NCBI RefSeq assembly: GCF_913054395.1
Contig: NZ_CAJXIP010000009.1
Coordinates: forward strand, 1 to 50,448
Origin: an uncultured Roseovarius sp.
GTDB lineage: Bacteria; Pseudomonadota; Alphaproteobacteria; Rhodobacterales; Rhodobacteraceae
Length of the DNA: 50,448 bases
Direction of reading: 5' to 3'
The position numbers and the translations under genes are program-made. The notes under the pieces are model-generated. The model was not told the DNA's origin, ran no database searches, and saw nothing but the letters and a program-made list of their open reading frames with translations. Within the stretch, counting starts at the first letter, position 1; each line of letters starts with the position of its first letter. Shown here in pieces: positions 26,700-35,730 of this stretch.

Positions 26700-27283
26700 G
26701 TTTGACTTTCCCTGTTCCGTTTCTCTTTGGTTGGAGGTGGATCCTCAGCCGCGCAGATATTGGTAATGGGCCCTGCAAAATGCGGCGTTTCGCCCCATCG
26801 CAAGAGTGTCTCATGCATCGATCTTCGTGCGATGCGGGAAATGCGGCGCTCGACCATCGCTTTGCGACCCTTTTCATTGGCGCAAAGACGACAGGCTGGC
26901 TGTAATTCAAGATTTCTTTAGTCCCGCTCAGCGGTTATTAAGTTTTGATGAACTACCCCAAGTTGGGGGCGCAAATTTGGCAATGTGCGATTCTGCAGGG
27001 CTTTAAGTGCGCATTTACGACCTTAAAAACGTCGGTTTCAGGCCGAAACCGCCTCTCTCACGGTTGCGTGAGTCCGCGCGCGCTTGTTAGGCTGACGTAC
27101 CAAGCGGGTCGTTTTCGGATCAGCGGGCAGGGCTGTGACGCCGCCCCGTTTCCCCAATATACGGCCCAGAATGAAACAATAGCCGTCGCGTCTTGCGCGG
27201 CCATCATTCGGAAAATCCAGCCCGTCGGCGGGCATTTTCTGCGCGTAAGATTAAACGAGCGGCTAAGATAAAAGGGGGCCGTG
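26700..27283. promoter_or_regulatory. 584-base intergenic region between divergent BCCT genes
   Basis: No gene is supported. The region contains several small hairpins: CGGTTTC/GAAACCG (27029-27047), CTCACG-GTTG-CGTGAG (27057-27072) and GCCCG-TCGG-CGGGC followed by ATTTTCT (27220-27239), the last resembling a terminator 44 bases upstream of the second BCCT start. Overlapping open frames on the plus strand (26684-27271) look like noise. Promoters for both genes are expected here, and the final hairpin might attenuate the plus-strand gene. Confidence 0.45.
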
Positions 27284-28996
27284 ATGGCCGAGGAAACAGC
27301 AAATCAGGGCATTCCCATGCCCGATGGTCAATCCGACCTGATAGACACCGATTACGAGGTCGGCCAGGACAACGTGCAGCCGCAGGTGGGGCCGTTCGGA
27401 CTTGATATCCACAACCCGGTGTTTTTCATCTCGGGGATGTCGATCGTCCTCTTCGTGTTCTACGCATTGGCCTTGCCCGATCAGGCCACAAGCGCCTTCA
27501 GCTGGCTGTTCTCGGCCGTCACCAAGGGCTTTGACTGGTTCTTTCTGGGGGCGGCGAACATCTTTGTGCTGTTCTGCCTGTTCCTGATCGTTAGCCCCTA
27601 TGGCAAGATCCGGCTTGGCGGGGCGGATGCGACGCCCGATTACGGCTATGTCGGCTGGTTCGCGATGCTGTTTGCGGCGGGCATGGGCATTGGCCTGATG
27701 TTCTTTGGCGTTTCCGAACCGATGAGCCATTTCGCAAGCTCGATGGGGGGCACGTCTTTGGGCGAGGGTGGCGCGCGCTCCGACTGGGCGCCGCTTGGCG
27801 CGGCGGCAGGTGATGCGGATGCGGCGACGCGGCTTGGCATGGCGGCGACGATCTTTCACTGGGGTTTGCACCCTTGGGCGATCTATGCGGTCGTGGCCCT
27901 GGCCCTGGCGCTGTTCAGCTATAACAAGGGCTTGCCGCTTACCCTGCGCTCGGCGTTTTATCCGATCTTCGGCGAGCGGGTCTGGGGCTGGACCGGGCAT
28001 GTGATCGACACGCTTGCGGTCTTTGCCACGCTGTTTGGCCTCGCAACCTCGCTTGGCTTTGGGGCCGAACAGGCCGCCTCCGGGCTGACCTTCCTTTACG
28101 GCAGCGGCGTTGCCGAAGAGGGCACGCGCACCCTGATGGGCATTCCCTATGGCAATAGCGAGGACAGCGGCGTTGAAAATTCAAGCCTGCTTCTGGTGCT
28201 GCTGATTTCCGGGATCACGGCGATTGCCCTGATCTCGGTGGTGCGCGGTCTCGATGGCGGGGTCAAGCTCTTGTCCGAGATCAACATGGGGCTGGCGGCG
28301 CTGTTGCTTGTCTTCGTGTTCTTCGTCGGCGGGCCTATTTTCCTGCTGACCTTCTTCTTTGACAGCCTCTGGGCCTATCTTCAGAACCTCATCGCGCTCT
28401 CCAACCCGTTTGGCCGCGAGGATGTGAACTTCAGCCAGGGCTGGACCGCGTTCTACTGGGCCTGGTGGATAAGCTGGTCCCCCTTCGTGGGCATGTTCAT
28501 CGCCCGCGTCAGCCGCGGTCGTTCGGTGCGCGAGTTCATCATCTGCGTGCTGTTGATCCCAAGCCTCGTCTGTGTCCTCTGGATGAGCGTCTTTGGCGGC
28601 ACCGCGATCAATCAGGTGGTAGCCGACGGGTTTGAGGCCGCCAAGAATGCGCCGCTTGAACTCAAGCTGTTTCACATGCTGGATCCGCTGCCGCTGGCGA
28701 CGATCACCTCGACCATCGGGATCATCCTTGTGGTGGTGTTCTTCGTCACCTCGTCGGATTCCGGCAGCCTTGTGATCGACACGATCACGGCAGGCGGCAA
28801 GATTGACGCGCCGGTCACGCAGCGCGTGTTCTGGTGCGTCTTCGAGGGCGCGGTTGCCATTGTGCTTCTGGTTGGCGGCGGGCTTGCCTCGCTGCAATCG
28901 GCGGTGATCTCGACCGGCCTGCCATTCACGCTTGTGCTCCTGGTGATGTGCTGGGCGATCTTCCGGGGGCTGCAAAGCGAAAAAAGCAGCCTCTAA
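27284..28996 (+). CDS. BCCT family betaine/choline/carnitine-type transporter (second copy, different subgroup)
   Basis: The 570-residue product is a second BCCT carrier. The signature segment reads QGWTAFYWAWWISWSPFVG, and the unwound-helix stretch FAAGMGIGLMFFGVSEPMSHF is the classical BetP/BetT-like form, differing from the FGAGLGVGLMVF form of the neighbour. A long segment after the third helix (SSMGGTSLGEGGARSDWAPL) is also present. The two BCCT proteins therefore probably differ in substrate or ion coupling. The ATG at 27284 is preceded by AAAGGGGG; a GTG one codon earlier is too close to that site. A terminator follows the gene. Confidence 0.93.
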   Translation: MAEETANQGIPMPDGQSDLIDTDYEVGQDNVQPQVGPFGLDIHNPVFFISGMSIVLFVFYALALPDQATSAFSWLFSAVTKGFDWFFLGAANIFVLFCLFLIVSPYGKIRLGGADATPDYGYVGWFAMLFAAGMGIGLMFFGVSEPMSHFASSMGGTSLGEGGARSDWAPLGAAAGDADAATRLGMAATIFHWGLHPWAIYAVVALALALFSYNKGLPLTLRSAFYPIFGERVWGWTGHVIDTLAVFATLFGLATSLGFGAEQAASGLTFLYGSGVAEEGTRTLMGIPYGNSEDSGVENSSLLLVLLISGITAIALISVVRGLDGGVKLLSEINMGLAALLLVFVFFVGGPIFLLTFFFDSLWAYLQNLIALSNPFGREDVNFSQGWTAFYWAWWISWSPFVGMFIARVSRGRSVREFIICVLLIPSLVCVLWMSVFGGTAINQVVADGFEAAKNAPLELKLFHMLDPLPLATITSTIGIILVVVFFVTSSDSGSLVIDTITAGGKIDAPVTQRVFWCVFEGAVAIVLLVGGGLASLQSAVISTGLPFTLVLLVMCWAIFRGLQSEKSSL

Positions 28997-29022
28997 CGCC
29001 GCGAGGCGAATTGCGCAACATG

Positions 29023-29053
29023 GCTCCCCGGTGCTTGCGTGCCGGGGGGCTTT
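29023..29053 (+). terminator. Terminator after the second BCCT gene
   Basis: GCTCCCCGG and CCGGGGGGC form a 9-bp stem with one G-U pair around a 10-base loop, followed by TTTGCTGTTTT. It lies 26 bases after the transporter stop and before the PLP enzyme gene. Confidence 0.75.
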
Positions 29054-29099
29054 GCTGTTTTGTGCAGGCAACCAGAAAACAAATAAGGGGGATATCACG

Positions 29100-30320
29100 G
29101 TGACATTGGATATAGAGTTTGTACGCTCCCGGTTTCCGGCCTTTGCCGAGCCGTCCCTTCAGGGGCAGGCATTTTTCGAGAACGCCGGCGGCTCTTATAC
29201 CTGCGCGCCGGTGATTGCCCGGCTTGAACGCTTTTACCGTCAGCGCAAGGTGCAACCCTATGCCCCCTACGAGGCCAGCCGCCTTGCAGGCGAAGAAATG
29301 GACGAGGCCCGCGCCCGGCTGGCCGCCATGCTGGGGGTGGCCAGCGACGAGGTAAGCTTTGGGCCCTCGACCACGGCCAATACCTATGTCTTGTCACAGG
29401 CGGTGCGCCAATGGATGAATCCGGGCGATGCCATCGTTGTCACCAACCAGGATCACGAGGCCAATTCAGGCCCCTGGCGGCGTCTGGCCGAGGACGGCAT
29501 TGACGTGCGCGAATGGTCGGTGGACCCGGAAACCGGCCTGCTCAATCCCGAAGACCTTGAAAACCTGCTGGACGAACGCGTGCGCCTCGTGTGTTTTCCG
29601 CATTGTTCCAATGTTATCGGTGCGATCAATCCGCTTGTTGAGATCACCGCTGTGGCCCATGCCGCCGGTGCTTTTGTCTGTGTCGACGGGGTAAGCTATG
29701 CGCCGCATGGCCTGCCGGATGTCGGCGGATTGGGGCCGGACATCTATCTCTTTTCGGCCTATAAGACCTATGGGCCGCATCAGGGGATCATGGTGATCCG
29801 CCGCGAGCTGGGCAATCTCCTGCCCAATCAGGCGCATTATTTCAACGCCGATACGCTTTACAAGCGCTTCACCCCGGCAGGTCCGGATCACGCACAGGTG
29901 GCGGCGAGTGCGGGGATTGCGGATTATATTGACGAGCTTGCCGGGCATCATGGCATCACCGGGGATGCCCCCGCGCGGGCGGGCGGCGTGCACGACCTGA
30001 TGCGTGGCCATGAGATCACCCTGTTGCAGCCGCTTCTGGATTATCTCAAGGACCGCAACTCGGTGCGGCTTTTGGGGCCGGATCGCGCCGAAGGCCGCGC
30101 GCCCACCGTGGCGGTTGTGCTGAATCGGGCGGGCGAAGACGCGGCGGCAGAGCTTGCCAGACACGGCATCATGGCGGGGGGAGGCGATTTCTACGCGGTG
30201 CGCCCGCTCAAGGCGATGGGCATTGATGCAGAGCGCGGTGTGCTGCGGCTGAGTTTCGTGCATTACACAAGCCGCGAAGAGATTGATAAACTAATGACGG
30301 CCCTCGACGATATTCTTTGA
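29100..30320 (+). CDS. Cysteine desulfurase-like class V aminotransferase-fold enzyme (VC1184 subfamily)
   Basis: The 406-residue product is a PLP enzyme of the class V aminotransferase fold. It shows AFFENAGGSYTCAPVI near the N-terminus, FGPSTTANTYVLSQA (cofactor phosphate site), VTNQDHEANSGPWRRL, VCVDGVSYAPHG with the Asp that holds the pyridine ring, and LFSAYKTYGPHQGIM with the PLP-binding Lys. The set fits the group annotated as cysteine desulfurase-like, VC1184 type, whose substrate is unknown. The GTG at 29100 has AAGGGGGA 7 bases upstream; the frame upstream to 29031 runs through the terminator and is not coding. It could work on compounds brought in by the neighbouring transporter, but this is speculation. 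Confidence 0.85.
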   Translation: MTLDIEFVRSRFPAFAEPSLQGQAFFENAGGSYTCAPVIARLERFYRQRKVQPYAPYEASRLAGEEMDEARARLAAMLGVASDEVSFGPSTTANTYVLSQAVRQWMNPGDAIVVTNQDHEANSGPWRRLAEDGIDVREWSVDPETGLLNPEDLENLLDERVRLVCFPHCSNVIGAINPLVEITAVAHAAGAFVCVDGVSYAPHGLPDVGGLGPDIYLFSAYKTYGPHQGIMVIRRELGNLLPNQAHYFNADTLYKRFTPAGPDHAQVAASAGIADYIDELAGHHGITGDAPARAGGVHDLMRGHEITLLQPLLDYLKDRNSVRLLGPDRAEGRAPTVAVVLNRAGEDAAAELARHGIMAGGGDFYAVRPLKAMGIDAERGVLRLSFVHYTSREEIDKLMTALDDIL

Positions 30321-30368
30321 TCCGCCCCCCGCGCCGCGCCGTATGCCTTGAAAACATCGGGGCAGGAC

Positions 30369-31790
30369 ATGAGCGATACAAGACCGACTATCTTATGGCT
30401 GCGGCGCGATTTGCGTCTGGCGGATCATCCGGCCCTTGTTGCAGCCTGCAAAATAGGTGGCCCGGTTATTCCGGTGTTCATTCATGACGACAGTGTCGCC
30501 CGTCTTGGTGCTGCGCCCAAGTGGCGGCTTGGCCTGTCCCTGGCCGAAATGGGCCGCGCTCTGGCGGGCAAGGGCAGTCGGCTGATCCTGCGCCGGGGCG
30601 ATCCGCTGACGGTGTTGCGTGCGTTGGTGGCGGAAACCGGGGCAGGGGCGGTGCGGTGGTCGCGCCTTTATGATCCGCAGTCGATTGCGCGCGACAAGGC
30701 TGTCAAGTCGGCCCTGCGCGACGAGGGTGTCGATGCCCAGAGCCATGCCGGCCACCTGATGTTCGAGCCCTGGACTGTCGAAACCAAGACCGGCGGCTAT
30801 TACAAGGTCTACAGCCCGATGTGGCGCGCGGTTAAGGATCGTGACGTGGCGGTGCCGCTGTTTGCCCCCTCAAACCTTCCCGCCCCGGATCGCTGGCCCG
30901 ACAGCGACAGGCTTGAGGATTGGAACATGGCGGCGGCGATGCGGCGCGGCGCCGCGATCTGCGGGCCCTATCAACGAGTTGGCGAAGCGGCGGCGATGGA
31001 TCGGTTGCACGAGTTCACCAGCGATGCGATCCGCGATTACAAGGAGGATCGCAACCGTCCGGGCGTAGATGGCACATCGTCCCTGTCCGAAAATCTTGCC
31101 CTGGGCGAGATTTCCCCGCGCCAATGCTGGCACGCGGGCCAACGCGCGTTGCACGAGGGCGCGAAGGGCGCGGAAACCTGGCTCAAGGAGTTGGTCTGGC
31201 GCGAATTTGCCTATCACCTGATGTATCACACGCCGCATATCCTGCATGACAACTGGCGCCGCGAATGGTCGGCCTTCCCCTGGAACGAGGATGGCGATGC
31301 GCCGCAGGTGCTGGCCTGGAAGCGGGGGCGCACCGGCGTGCCCTTTGTCGATGCCGCCATGCGCGAGATGTATGTGACGGGCCGCATGCACAACCGCGCG
31401 CGAATGATTGTGGCAAGCTATCTGACCAAGCATCTGATGACCCATTGGCGTATAGGGCTTGATTGGTTCGCCGACTGCCTGACAGATTGGGATATCGCGG
31501 CCAATGCCATGGGCTGGCAATGGGCGGCGGGCTGTGGTCCGGATGCGGCGCCCTATTTCCGGGTGTTCAATCCCGAAACCCAGCTTGATAAATTCGATCC
31601 CAAGCGGGTCTATGCCAACCGCTGGATCGCAGAGGGGCAGCCCGAACCGCCTGAGACGGCGCTCTCCTACTTCGCCGCGATTCCGAAACGCTGGGATCTT
31701 GATGCAAGCGATAAATACCCGGCCCCGCTGGTGAATCTGGCAGAGGGACGCAACCGCGCCTTGGCGGCCTATAGCGACCGGGATTTCTGA
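30369..31790 (+). CDS. phrB: Deoxyribodipyrimidine photolyase (class I)
   Basis: The 473-residue enzyme uses blue light and FADH to split cyclobutane pyrimidine dimers in DNA. The N-terminal antenna domain begins TILWLRRDLRLADHPAL. The FAD domain has GTSSLSENLALGEISPR, WLKELVWREFAYHLMYH, GVPFVDAAMREMYVTGRMHNRARMIVASYLTKHL and the family end DWDIAANAMGWQWAAGCGPDAAPYFRVFNP. The triad of tryptophans used for photoreduction is consistent with these segments. The ATG at 30369 follows GGGGCAGGAC. It is followed closely by a cyclopropane fatty acid synthase, a pairing seen in many proteobacteria in light-stress clusters. Confidence 0.95.
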   Translation: MSDTRPTILWLRRDLRLADHPALVAACKIGGPVIPVFIHDDSVARLGAAPKWRLGLSLAEMGRALAGKGSRLILRRGDPLTVLRALVAETGAGAVRWSRLYDPQSIARDKAVKSALRDEGVDAQSHAGHLMFEPWTVETKTGGYYKVYSPMWRAVKDRDVAVPLFAPSNLPAPDRWPDSDRLEDWNMAAAMRRGAAICGPYQRVGEAAAMDRLHEFTSDAIRDYKEDRNRPGVDGTSSLSENLALGEISPRQCWHAGQRALHEGAKGAETWLKELVWREFAYHLMYHTPHILHDNWRREWSAFPWNEDGDAPQVLAWKRGRTGVPFVDAAMREMYVTGRMHNRARMIVASYLTKHLMTHWRIGLDWFADCLTDWDIAANAMGWQWAAGCGPDAAPYFRVFNPETQLDKFDPKRVYANRWIAEGQPEPPETALSYFAAIPKRWDLDASDKYPAPLVNLAEGRNRALAAYSDRDF

Positions 31791-31864
31791 ACATCATGAA
31801 AAATATTGATCAAATGGGGCCTGACGCCCTAGCTTATGGACAAGAGACACCGGGGACGCTGCGC

Positions 31865-33073
31865 ATGATCCTGACCGACACCACCGGCCAGACCGACCTG
31901 CCGCGCTATTTCGCGCAGGTCTTTGAGGTGACGAAAAAGATCAATGCCGGGCGGCTTGACTTTGTGCTGCCCGATGGCCGCGTGTTTCGTGCCGAGGGGC
32001 CGAACCCTGGCCCGGTGGCCGAGGTGGTGGTGAAAAATGCCGACTGCTTTGCCCGGCTGATCCGCGAGGGCGACCTCGGCTTTTCGGATGCCTATCTTGA
32101 TGGCTGGTGGGACACGCCCGATCTTCAGGCTTTGATGGATTTCGTGCATACTGACAACGATGTGATCTATGACGGGTTTCCCGGCATGTCGCTGGTGCGC
32201 GCCTATGAGCGGTTGCGCCATTTCCTGAAAGGGAATTCCAGGCGACAGGCGAAAAAGAACATCAGCCATCACTATGACCTTGGCAATGATTTCTATCGCC
32301 TCTGGCTTGATGATACGATGACCTATTCCAGTGCGCTGTTTGAAACCGGGCAGGAAAGCCTTGAGCACGCGCAGACCGCCAAATATGCCAGCATGGTTGA
32401 TCAGATGGGGGTAAAGCCCGGCGATCACGTGCTTGAAATCGGCTGTGGCTGGGGCGGGTTTGCCGAATATGCGGCGCGCGAGCGGGGTTTGCGCGTGACC
32501 GGCCTGACCATCAGCCGCGAACAGCTTGCCTATGCCCGTGACCGGATCACCAAGGCCAACCTGTCGGATCTGGTCGAGCTCAAGCTTCAGGATTACCGCG
32601 ATGAGCGCGGCACTTATGACGGCATCGCCAGTATCGAGATGTTCGAGGCGGTGGGTGAAAAATACTGGCCGTCGTATTTTGAAACCGTCCGCGAACGCCT
32701 GCGCCCCGGTGCCATGGCCACACTTCAGGTGATCACCGTCGAGGACCGCCGCTGGGAGGCCTATCGCAAGGGGGTCGATTTCATCCAGAAATACATCTTT
32801 CCCGGCGGCATGCTTCCAAGCCCGACGGTGCTGCGCGCCGAGGCGGAAAAAGCCGGTCTCGTGGTCGCGCGGTCGATCGAGTTTGGCCAGGGCTATGATC
32901 AGACGTTGCGCCGCTGGCATGACACCTTCAACGCAAAATGGGACGAAATCGCCGCCATGGGCTTTGACGAGAGGTTTCGGCGGATGTGGAATTTTTATCT
33001 CACCTCTTGTGCCTCGACCTTTCACGTGGGTAACTGTGACGTGACACAAATCACGATCACAAGGCCAAGGTAA
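31865..33073 (+). CDS. cfa: Cyclopropane-fatty-acyl-phospholipid synthase
   Basis: The enzyme adds a methylene group from S-adenosylmethionine to unsaturated acyl chains of membrane phospholipids. The product has 402 residues from this start. An N-terminal lipid-binding part holds REGDLGFSDAYLDGWWDTPDL, then the methyltransferase part with KKNISHHYDLGNDFYRLWLD, the SAM site VLEIGCGWGGFAEYAA, SIEMFEAVGEKYWPSYF and YIFPGGMLPSPT. I chose Met at 31865 because homologues begin with this segment. The frame continues to an ATG at 31796, but that AT-rich part contains a possible promoter (TTGATC, 17 bases, CTAGCT) and does not look like family sequence. The stop abuts the trgA start. Confidence 0.92.
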   Translation: MILTDTTGQTDLPRYFAQVFEVTKKINAGRLDFVLPDGRVFRAEGPNPGPVAEVVVKNADCFARLIREGDLGFSDAYLDGWWDTPDLQALMDFVHTDNDVIYDGFPGMSLVRAYERLRHFLKGNSRRQAKKNISHHYDLGNDFYRLWLDDTMTYSSALFETGQESLEHAQTAKYASMVDQMGVKPGDHVLEIGCGWGGFAEYAARERGLRVTGLTISREQLAYARDRITKANLSDLVELKLQDYRDERGTYDGIASIEMFEAVGEKYWPSYFETVRERLRPGAMATLQVITVEDRRWEAYRKGVDFIQKYIFPGGMLPSPTVLRAEAEKAGLVVARSIEFGQGYDQTLRRWHDTFNAKWDEIAAMGFDERFRRMWNFYLTSCASTFHVGNCDVTQITITRPR

Positions 33074-33532
33074 ATGCCCGTAACAGACAAAATGCCAACC
33101 GCAGGCAAGATAGTTGCGGCCGTCGGATTTGGGGCCTTGGGATGGATCGCCTCGCAGGTCTTCCGCCCGCTGATGCCGCCCGAGACGAATTTCGGCATTT
33201 TCAATGAAGTGAACCTTGTTCTGGGCTTGCTCTGCGGCTGGTTCGTGACCGGCAAACGGCTTGGCTTTGGGTATTCCGAGGGCTTTAGCGCGGGCCTGAC
33301 CGGGCTTGGCGCGCTGGTATTCTGGGCGCTGTTTCTGCAAAGCTTCAACGAGATGCTGCGGCGCGCGCTGGACAATCGCTATGGCGGCCCCGTCGAGGGG
33401 CTGACGGCGGTGATGGAGCTTGGCGTCGAATATGGCTCCTATATGCTGAACGGGCCGCTGATTGGGCTTTTGGTGACGGGGGGCATCCTGGTTGGCCTGG
33501 CGGCGGAATGGGTGTCGCACCGTTGGTCTTGA
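33074..33532 (+). CDS. trgA: TrgA family membrane protein (tellurite resistance locus)
   Basis: The 152-residue product has four predicted membrane helices (about residues 12-30, 44-62, 72-92 and 122-145) and matches TrgA of the Rhodobacter sphaeroides trgAB-cysK locus, which contributes to tellurite resistance. The biochemical role of TrgA is unknown. The ATG follows the cfa stop without a gap, and the stop overlaps the trgB start by 25 bases, so translation is coupled through the cluster. Confidence 0.85.
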   Translation: MPVTDKMPTAGKIVAAVGFGALGWIASQVFRPLMPPETNFGIFNEVNLVLGLLCGWFVTGKRLGFGYSEGFSAGLTGLGALVFWALFLQSFNEMLRRALDNRYGGPVEGLTAVMELGVEYGSYMLNGPLIGLLVTGGILVGLAAEWVSHRWS

Positions 33533-34641
33533 ACGGGCCGCTTTTCATCTATGGACCGCTTGGCTGGACACCGCTTTTGCAAAAAGTGCTGGGGCAGGAC
33601 GGATTAGACCGGCTTCGCATTGCGCATCTGGGCGGCTTTGCCGTTACCTCGCGCGAAGGTGCCGCCGTCATGGCCGGGCTTTCTGCCGGGACCGGGCAGG
33701 CCGAGGGCTGGTTTGTATCCGATCCCGATGCGGTTGAGCGCCTTTGCTATCTGGCCGAAGTCTTTGCCATGGGCCCGCCGGTCCCGGTCGTGGTGGATCA
33801 CGCCGGAGCTCAGGCCGACGCCCTGACTTTTCCCGGCCAGCCCGGCGATACGCCCTGGCATCAGGGGGGCTGGGCCAAGCTCTCGGGTGATCTGCTTTTG
33901 GTGGCGGCGGATGAAATCGCCGAGGTTTGCACAGATGTTCCTGCCGCCGAACTGGCGGGGCGCCTGCAAATGGTTCTGTCACGGGCTTCGGCGCGACTGG
34001 CGGCCAGAGCCGCTGTTCCGGCCGATCTGCGCAGCGCGACCACGGCGGGAGAGGTTGAAGAGATTGCCTGTTCCGTAACCCATGCCGGATACTTTCTGAG
34101 CCGCGAATATACCCTGCGCCACCCGCGGTTTGACGGCACCATGAGCGCGCCGGTGCGCCGCGAGATATTTGTAGCCACCGATGCCGCGCTTGTGCTGCCC
34201 TATGATCCGGTCCGCGACCGGCTTTTGCTTGTGGAACAGTTCCGCATGGGCGCCTACGGGCGCGGCGATCCGCGCCCCTGGATGCTTGAGCCGGTGGCGG
34301 GCCGGATGGACGCGGGCGAGACCCCCGAACAGACCGCCCGCCGCGAATGTCTCGAAGAAGCGGGCCTCGATCTGCAAAACCTGGAGCCGATTTCAAGCCA
34401 TTATTGCACGCCGGGCTATTCGACCGAGATGTTCCACCTGTTTCTCGGGGTGTGCGATCTGCCTGACGAAGCGGTCGGGCAGGGTGGTCTGCCCAGCGAG
34501 CACGAGGATATTCGCACCCATGTCATCGGATTTGAGCGCGCGATGGCTCTTGTGGACAGCGGCGAGGCCAATAATGGGCCACTGATCCTTAGCCTTTTGT
34601 GGCTGGAGCGGGAACGCGCGCGCCTGCGTGCATCCGCTTGA
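33508..34641 (+). CDS. trgB: TrgB-like protein: GGCT-like N-terminus plus NUDIX hydrolase
   Basis: The 377-residue product has two parts. The first (about residues 8-160) begins VLNGPLFIYGPLGWTPLLQKVLG, resembling the gamma-glutamylcyclotransferase-like fold often fused to this NUDIX group. The second (about 190-360) has a full Nudix box, G-x5-E-x7-REUxEExGU, in the segment from GRMDAGE to RECLEEAGL, in a context (LPYDPVRDRLLLVEQFR and SSHYCTPGYSTEMFHLFLG) typical of ADP-ribose pyrophosphatases. It corresponds in place to trgB of the R. sphaeroides trgAB-cysK cluster. The start overlaps trgA. A sugar-nucleotide or ADP-ribose hydrolase activity is likely; how that aids tellurite resistance is not known. 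Confidence 0.85.
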   Translation: MGVAPLVLNGPLFIYGPLGWTPLLQKVLGQDGLDRLRIAHLGGFAVTSREGAAVMAGLSAGTGQAEGWFVSDPDAVERLCYLAEVFAMGPPVPVVVDHAGAQADALTFPGQPGDTPWHQGGWAKLSGDLLLVAADEIAEVCTDVPAAELAGRLQMVLSRASARLAARAAVPADLRSATTAGEVEEIACSVTHAGYFLSREYTLRHPRFDGTMSAPVRREIFVATDAALVLPYDPVRDRLLLVEQFRMGAYGRGDPRPWMLEPVAGRMDAGETPEQTARRECLEEAGLDLQNLEPISSHYCTPGYSTEMFHLFLGVCDLPDEAVGQGGLPSEHEDIRTHVIGFERAMALVDSGEANNGPLILSLLWLERERARLRASA

Positions 34642-34698
34642 GTTTCCGGGGCCGAGGGCCTAAGTGTGAACAGCAATTTTACAACAGGAGAACGGGTG

Positions 34699-35730
34699 AT
34701 GCGCATTGCAAAGGATCTGGCCTCGGCCGTCGGGAATACCCCGCTAATTCGGCTGCGGCAGGCCAGCGAAGAGACCGGCTGTGAAATCCTCGGCAAATGC
34801 GAATTTCTGAATCCCGGCCAATCGGTCAAGGATCGTGCGGCGCTGTTCATCATCCGCGACGCCATTGCGCGGGGCGATCTGAAACCCGGCGGCACGATTG
34901 TCGAGGGTACGGCCGGCAATACCGGGATCGGTCTGGCGCTTGTCGGCGCCTCGCTTGGATTCAAGACGGTGATCGTGATCCCCGAAACCCAGAGTCAGGA
35001 AAAGAAGGACATGCTCCGCCTGGCCGGGGCCGACTTGGTTCAGGTTCCGGCTGCACCCTATTCAAATCCAAACAATTTCGTCCGCTATTCCGAGCGTTTG
35101 GCGCATGAACTTGCCAAAACCGAACCTAACGGCGCGATCTGGGCCAATCAGTTCGACAATGTTGCCAACCGTCAGTCGCATATCGAAACCACCGGCCCGG
35201 AGATATGGGAACAGACCGGCGGCAAGGTTGACGGCTTTATCTGTGCGGTCGGATCGGGGGGCACGCTCGCCGGGGTCGGTATGGCGCTTCAGCCCAAGGG
35301 CGTGAAAATCGGTATAGCCGATCCGATGGGGGCCAAACTTTATTCCTATTATACCACCGGCGAACTTGCCTCTGAAGGCAGCTCGATTGCCGAGGGTATC
35401 GGTCAGGTACGCATCACGGCCAACCTTGAGGGCTTTACCCCCGATTTCGCCTGTCAGGTACCTGACGCCGAGGCGCTTCCGATCGTGTTCGACATGCTCG
35501 AACATGAAGGCCTGTGCATGGGGGCCTCGACCGGGGTCAACGTGGCCGGGGCGATCCGCATGGCCCGCGAGATGGGGCCGGGCCATACCATCGTGACGAT
35601 CCTGTGTGATTATGGCACGCGCTATCAGTCCAAGCTGTTCAACCCTGAATTCCTGCACGCCAACAACCTGCCGGCACCGGCCTGGCTGGATCAGGCCCCG
35701 CGCAGCATCCCCGGAGTGTTCGCCGAGTGA
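34699..35730 (+). CDS. cysK: Cysteine synthase A (O-acetylserine sulfhydrylase)
   Basis: CysK makes cysteine from O-acetylserine and sulfide. The 343-residue product shows VGNTPLIRL (residues 11-19), the PLP-binding K44 in NPGQSVKDRAA, the substrate loop EGTAGNTGIGLA (69-80) with Ala in place of the usual Ser, and the phosphate-binding GSGGTLAG. The ATG at 34699 has AGGAG 8 bases upstream. In R. sphaeroides cysK belongs to the trgAB tellurite resistance locus, and the order here is the same. The stop overlaps the GTG start of the MscS-type gene. Confidence 0.92.
   Translation: MRIAKDLASAVGNTPLIRLRQASEETGCEILGKCEFLNPGQSVKDRAALFIIRDAIARGDLKPGGTIVEGTAGNTGIGLALVGASLGFKTVIVIPETQSQEKKDMLRLAGADLVQVPAAPYSNPNNFVRYSERLAHELAKTEPNGAIWANQFDNVANRQSHIETTGPEIWEQTGGKVDGFICAVGSGGTLAGVGMALQPKGVKIGIADPMGAKLYSYYTTGELASEGSSIAEGIGQVRITANLEGFTPDFACQVPDAEALPIVFDMLEHEGLCMGASTGVNVAGAIRMAREMGPGHTIVTILCDYGTRYQSKLFNPEFLHANNLPAPAWLDQAPRSIPGVFAE

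Noticed and set aside
31829-33520. Minus-strand open frame of 563 codons opposite cfa and trgA
   Set aside because: Both genes on the plus strand have clear homology; this frame is their shadow.
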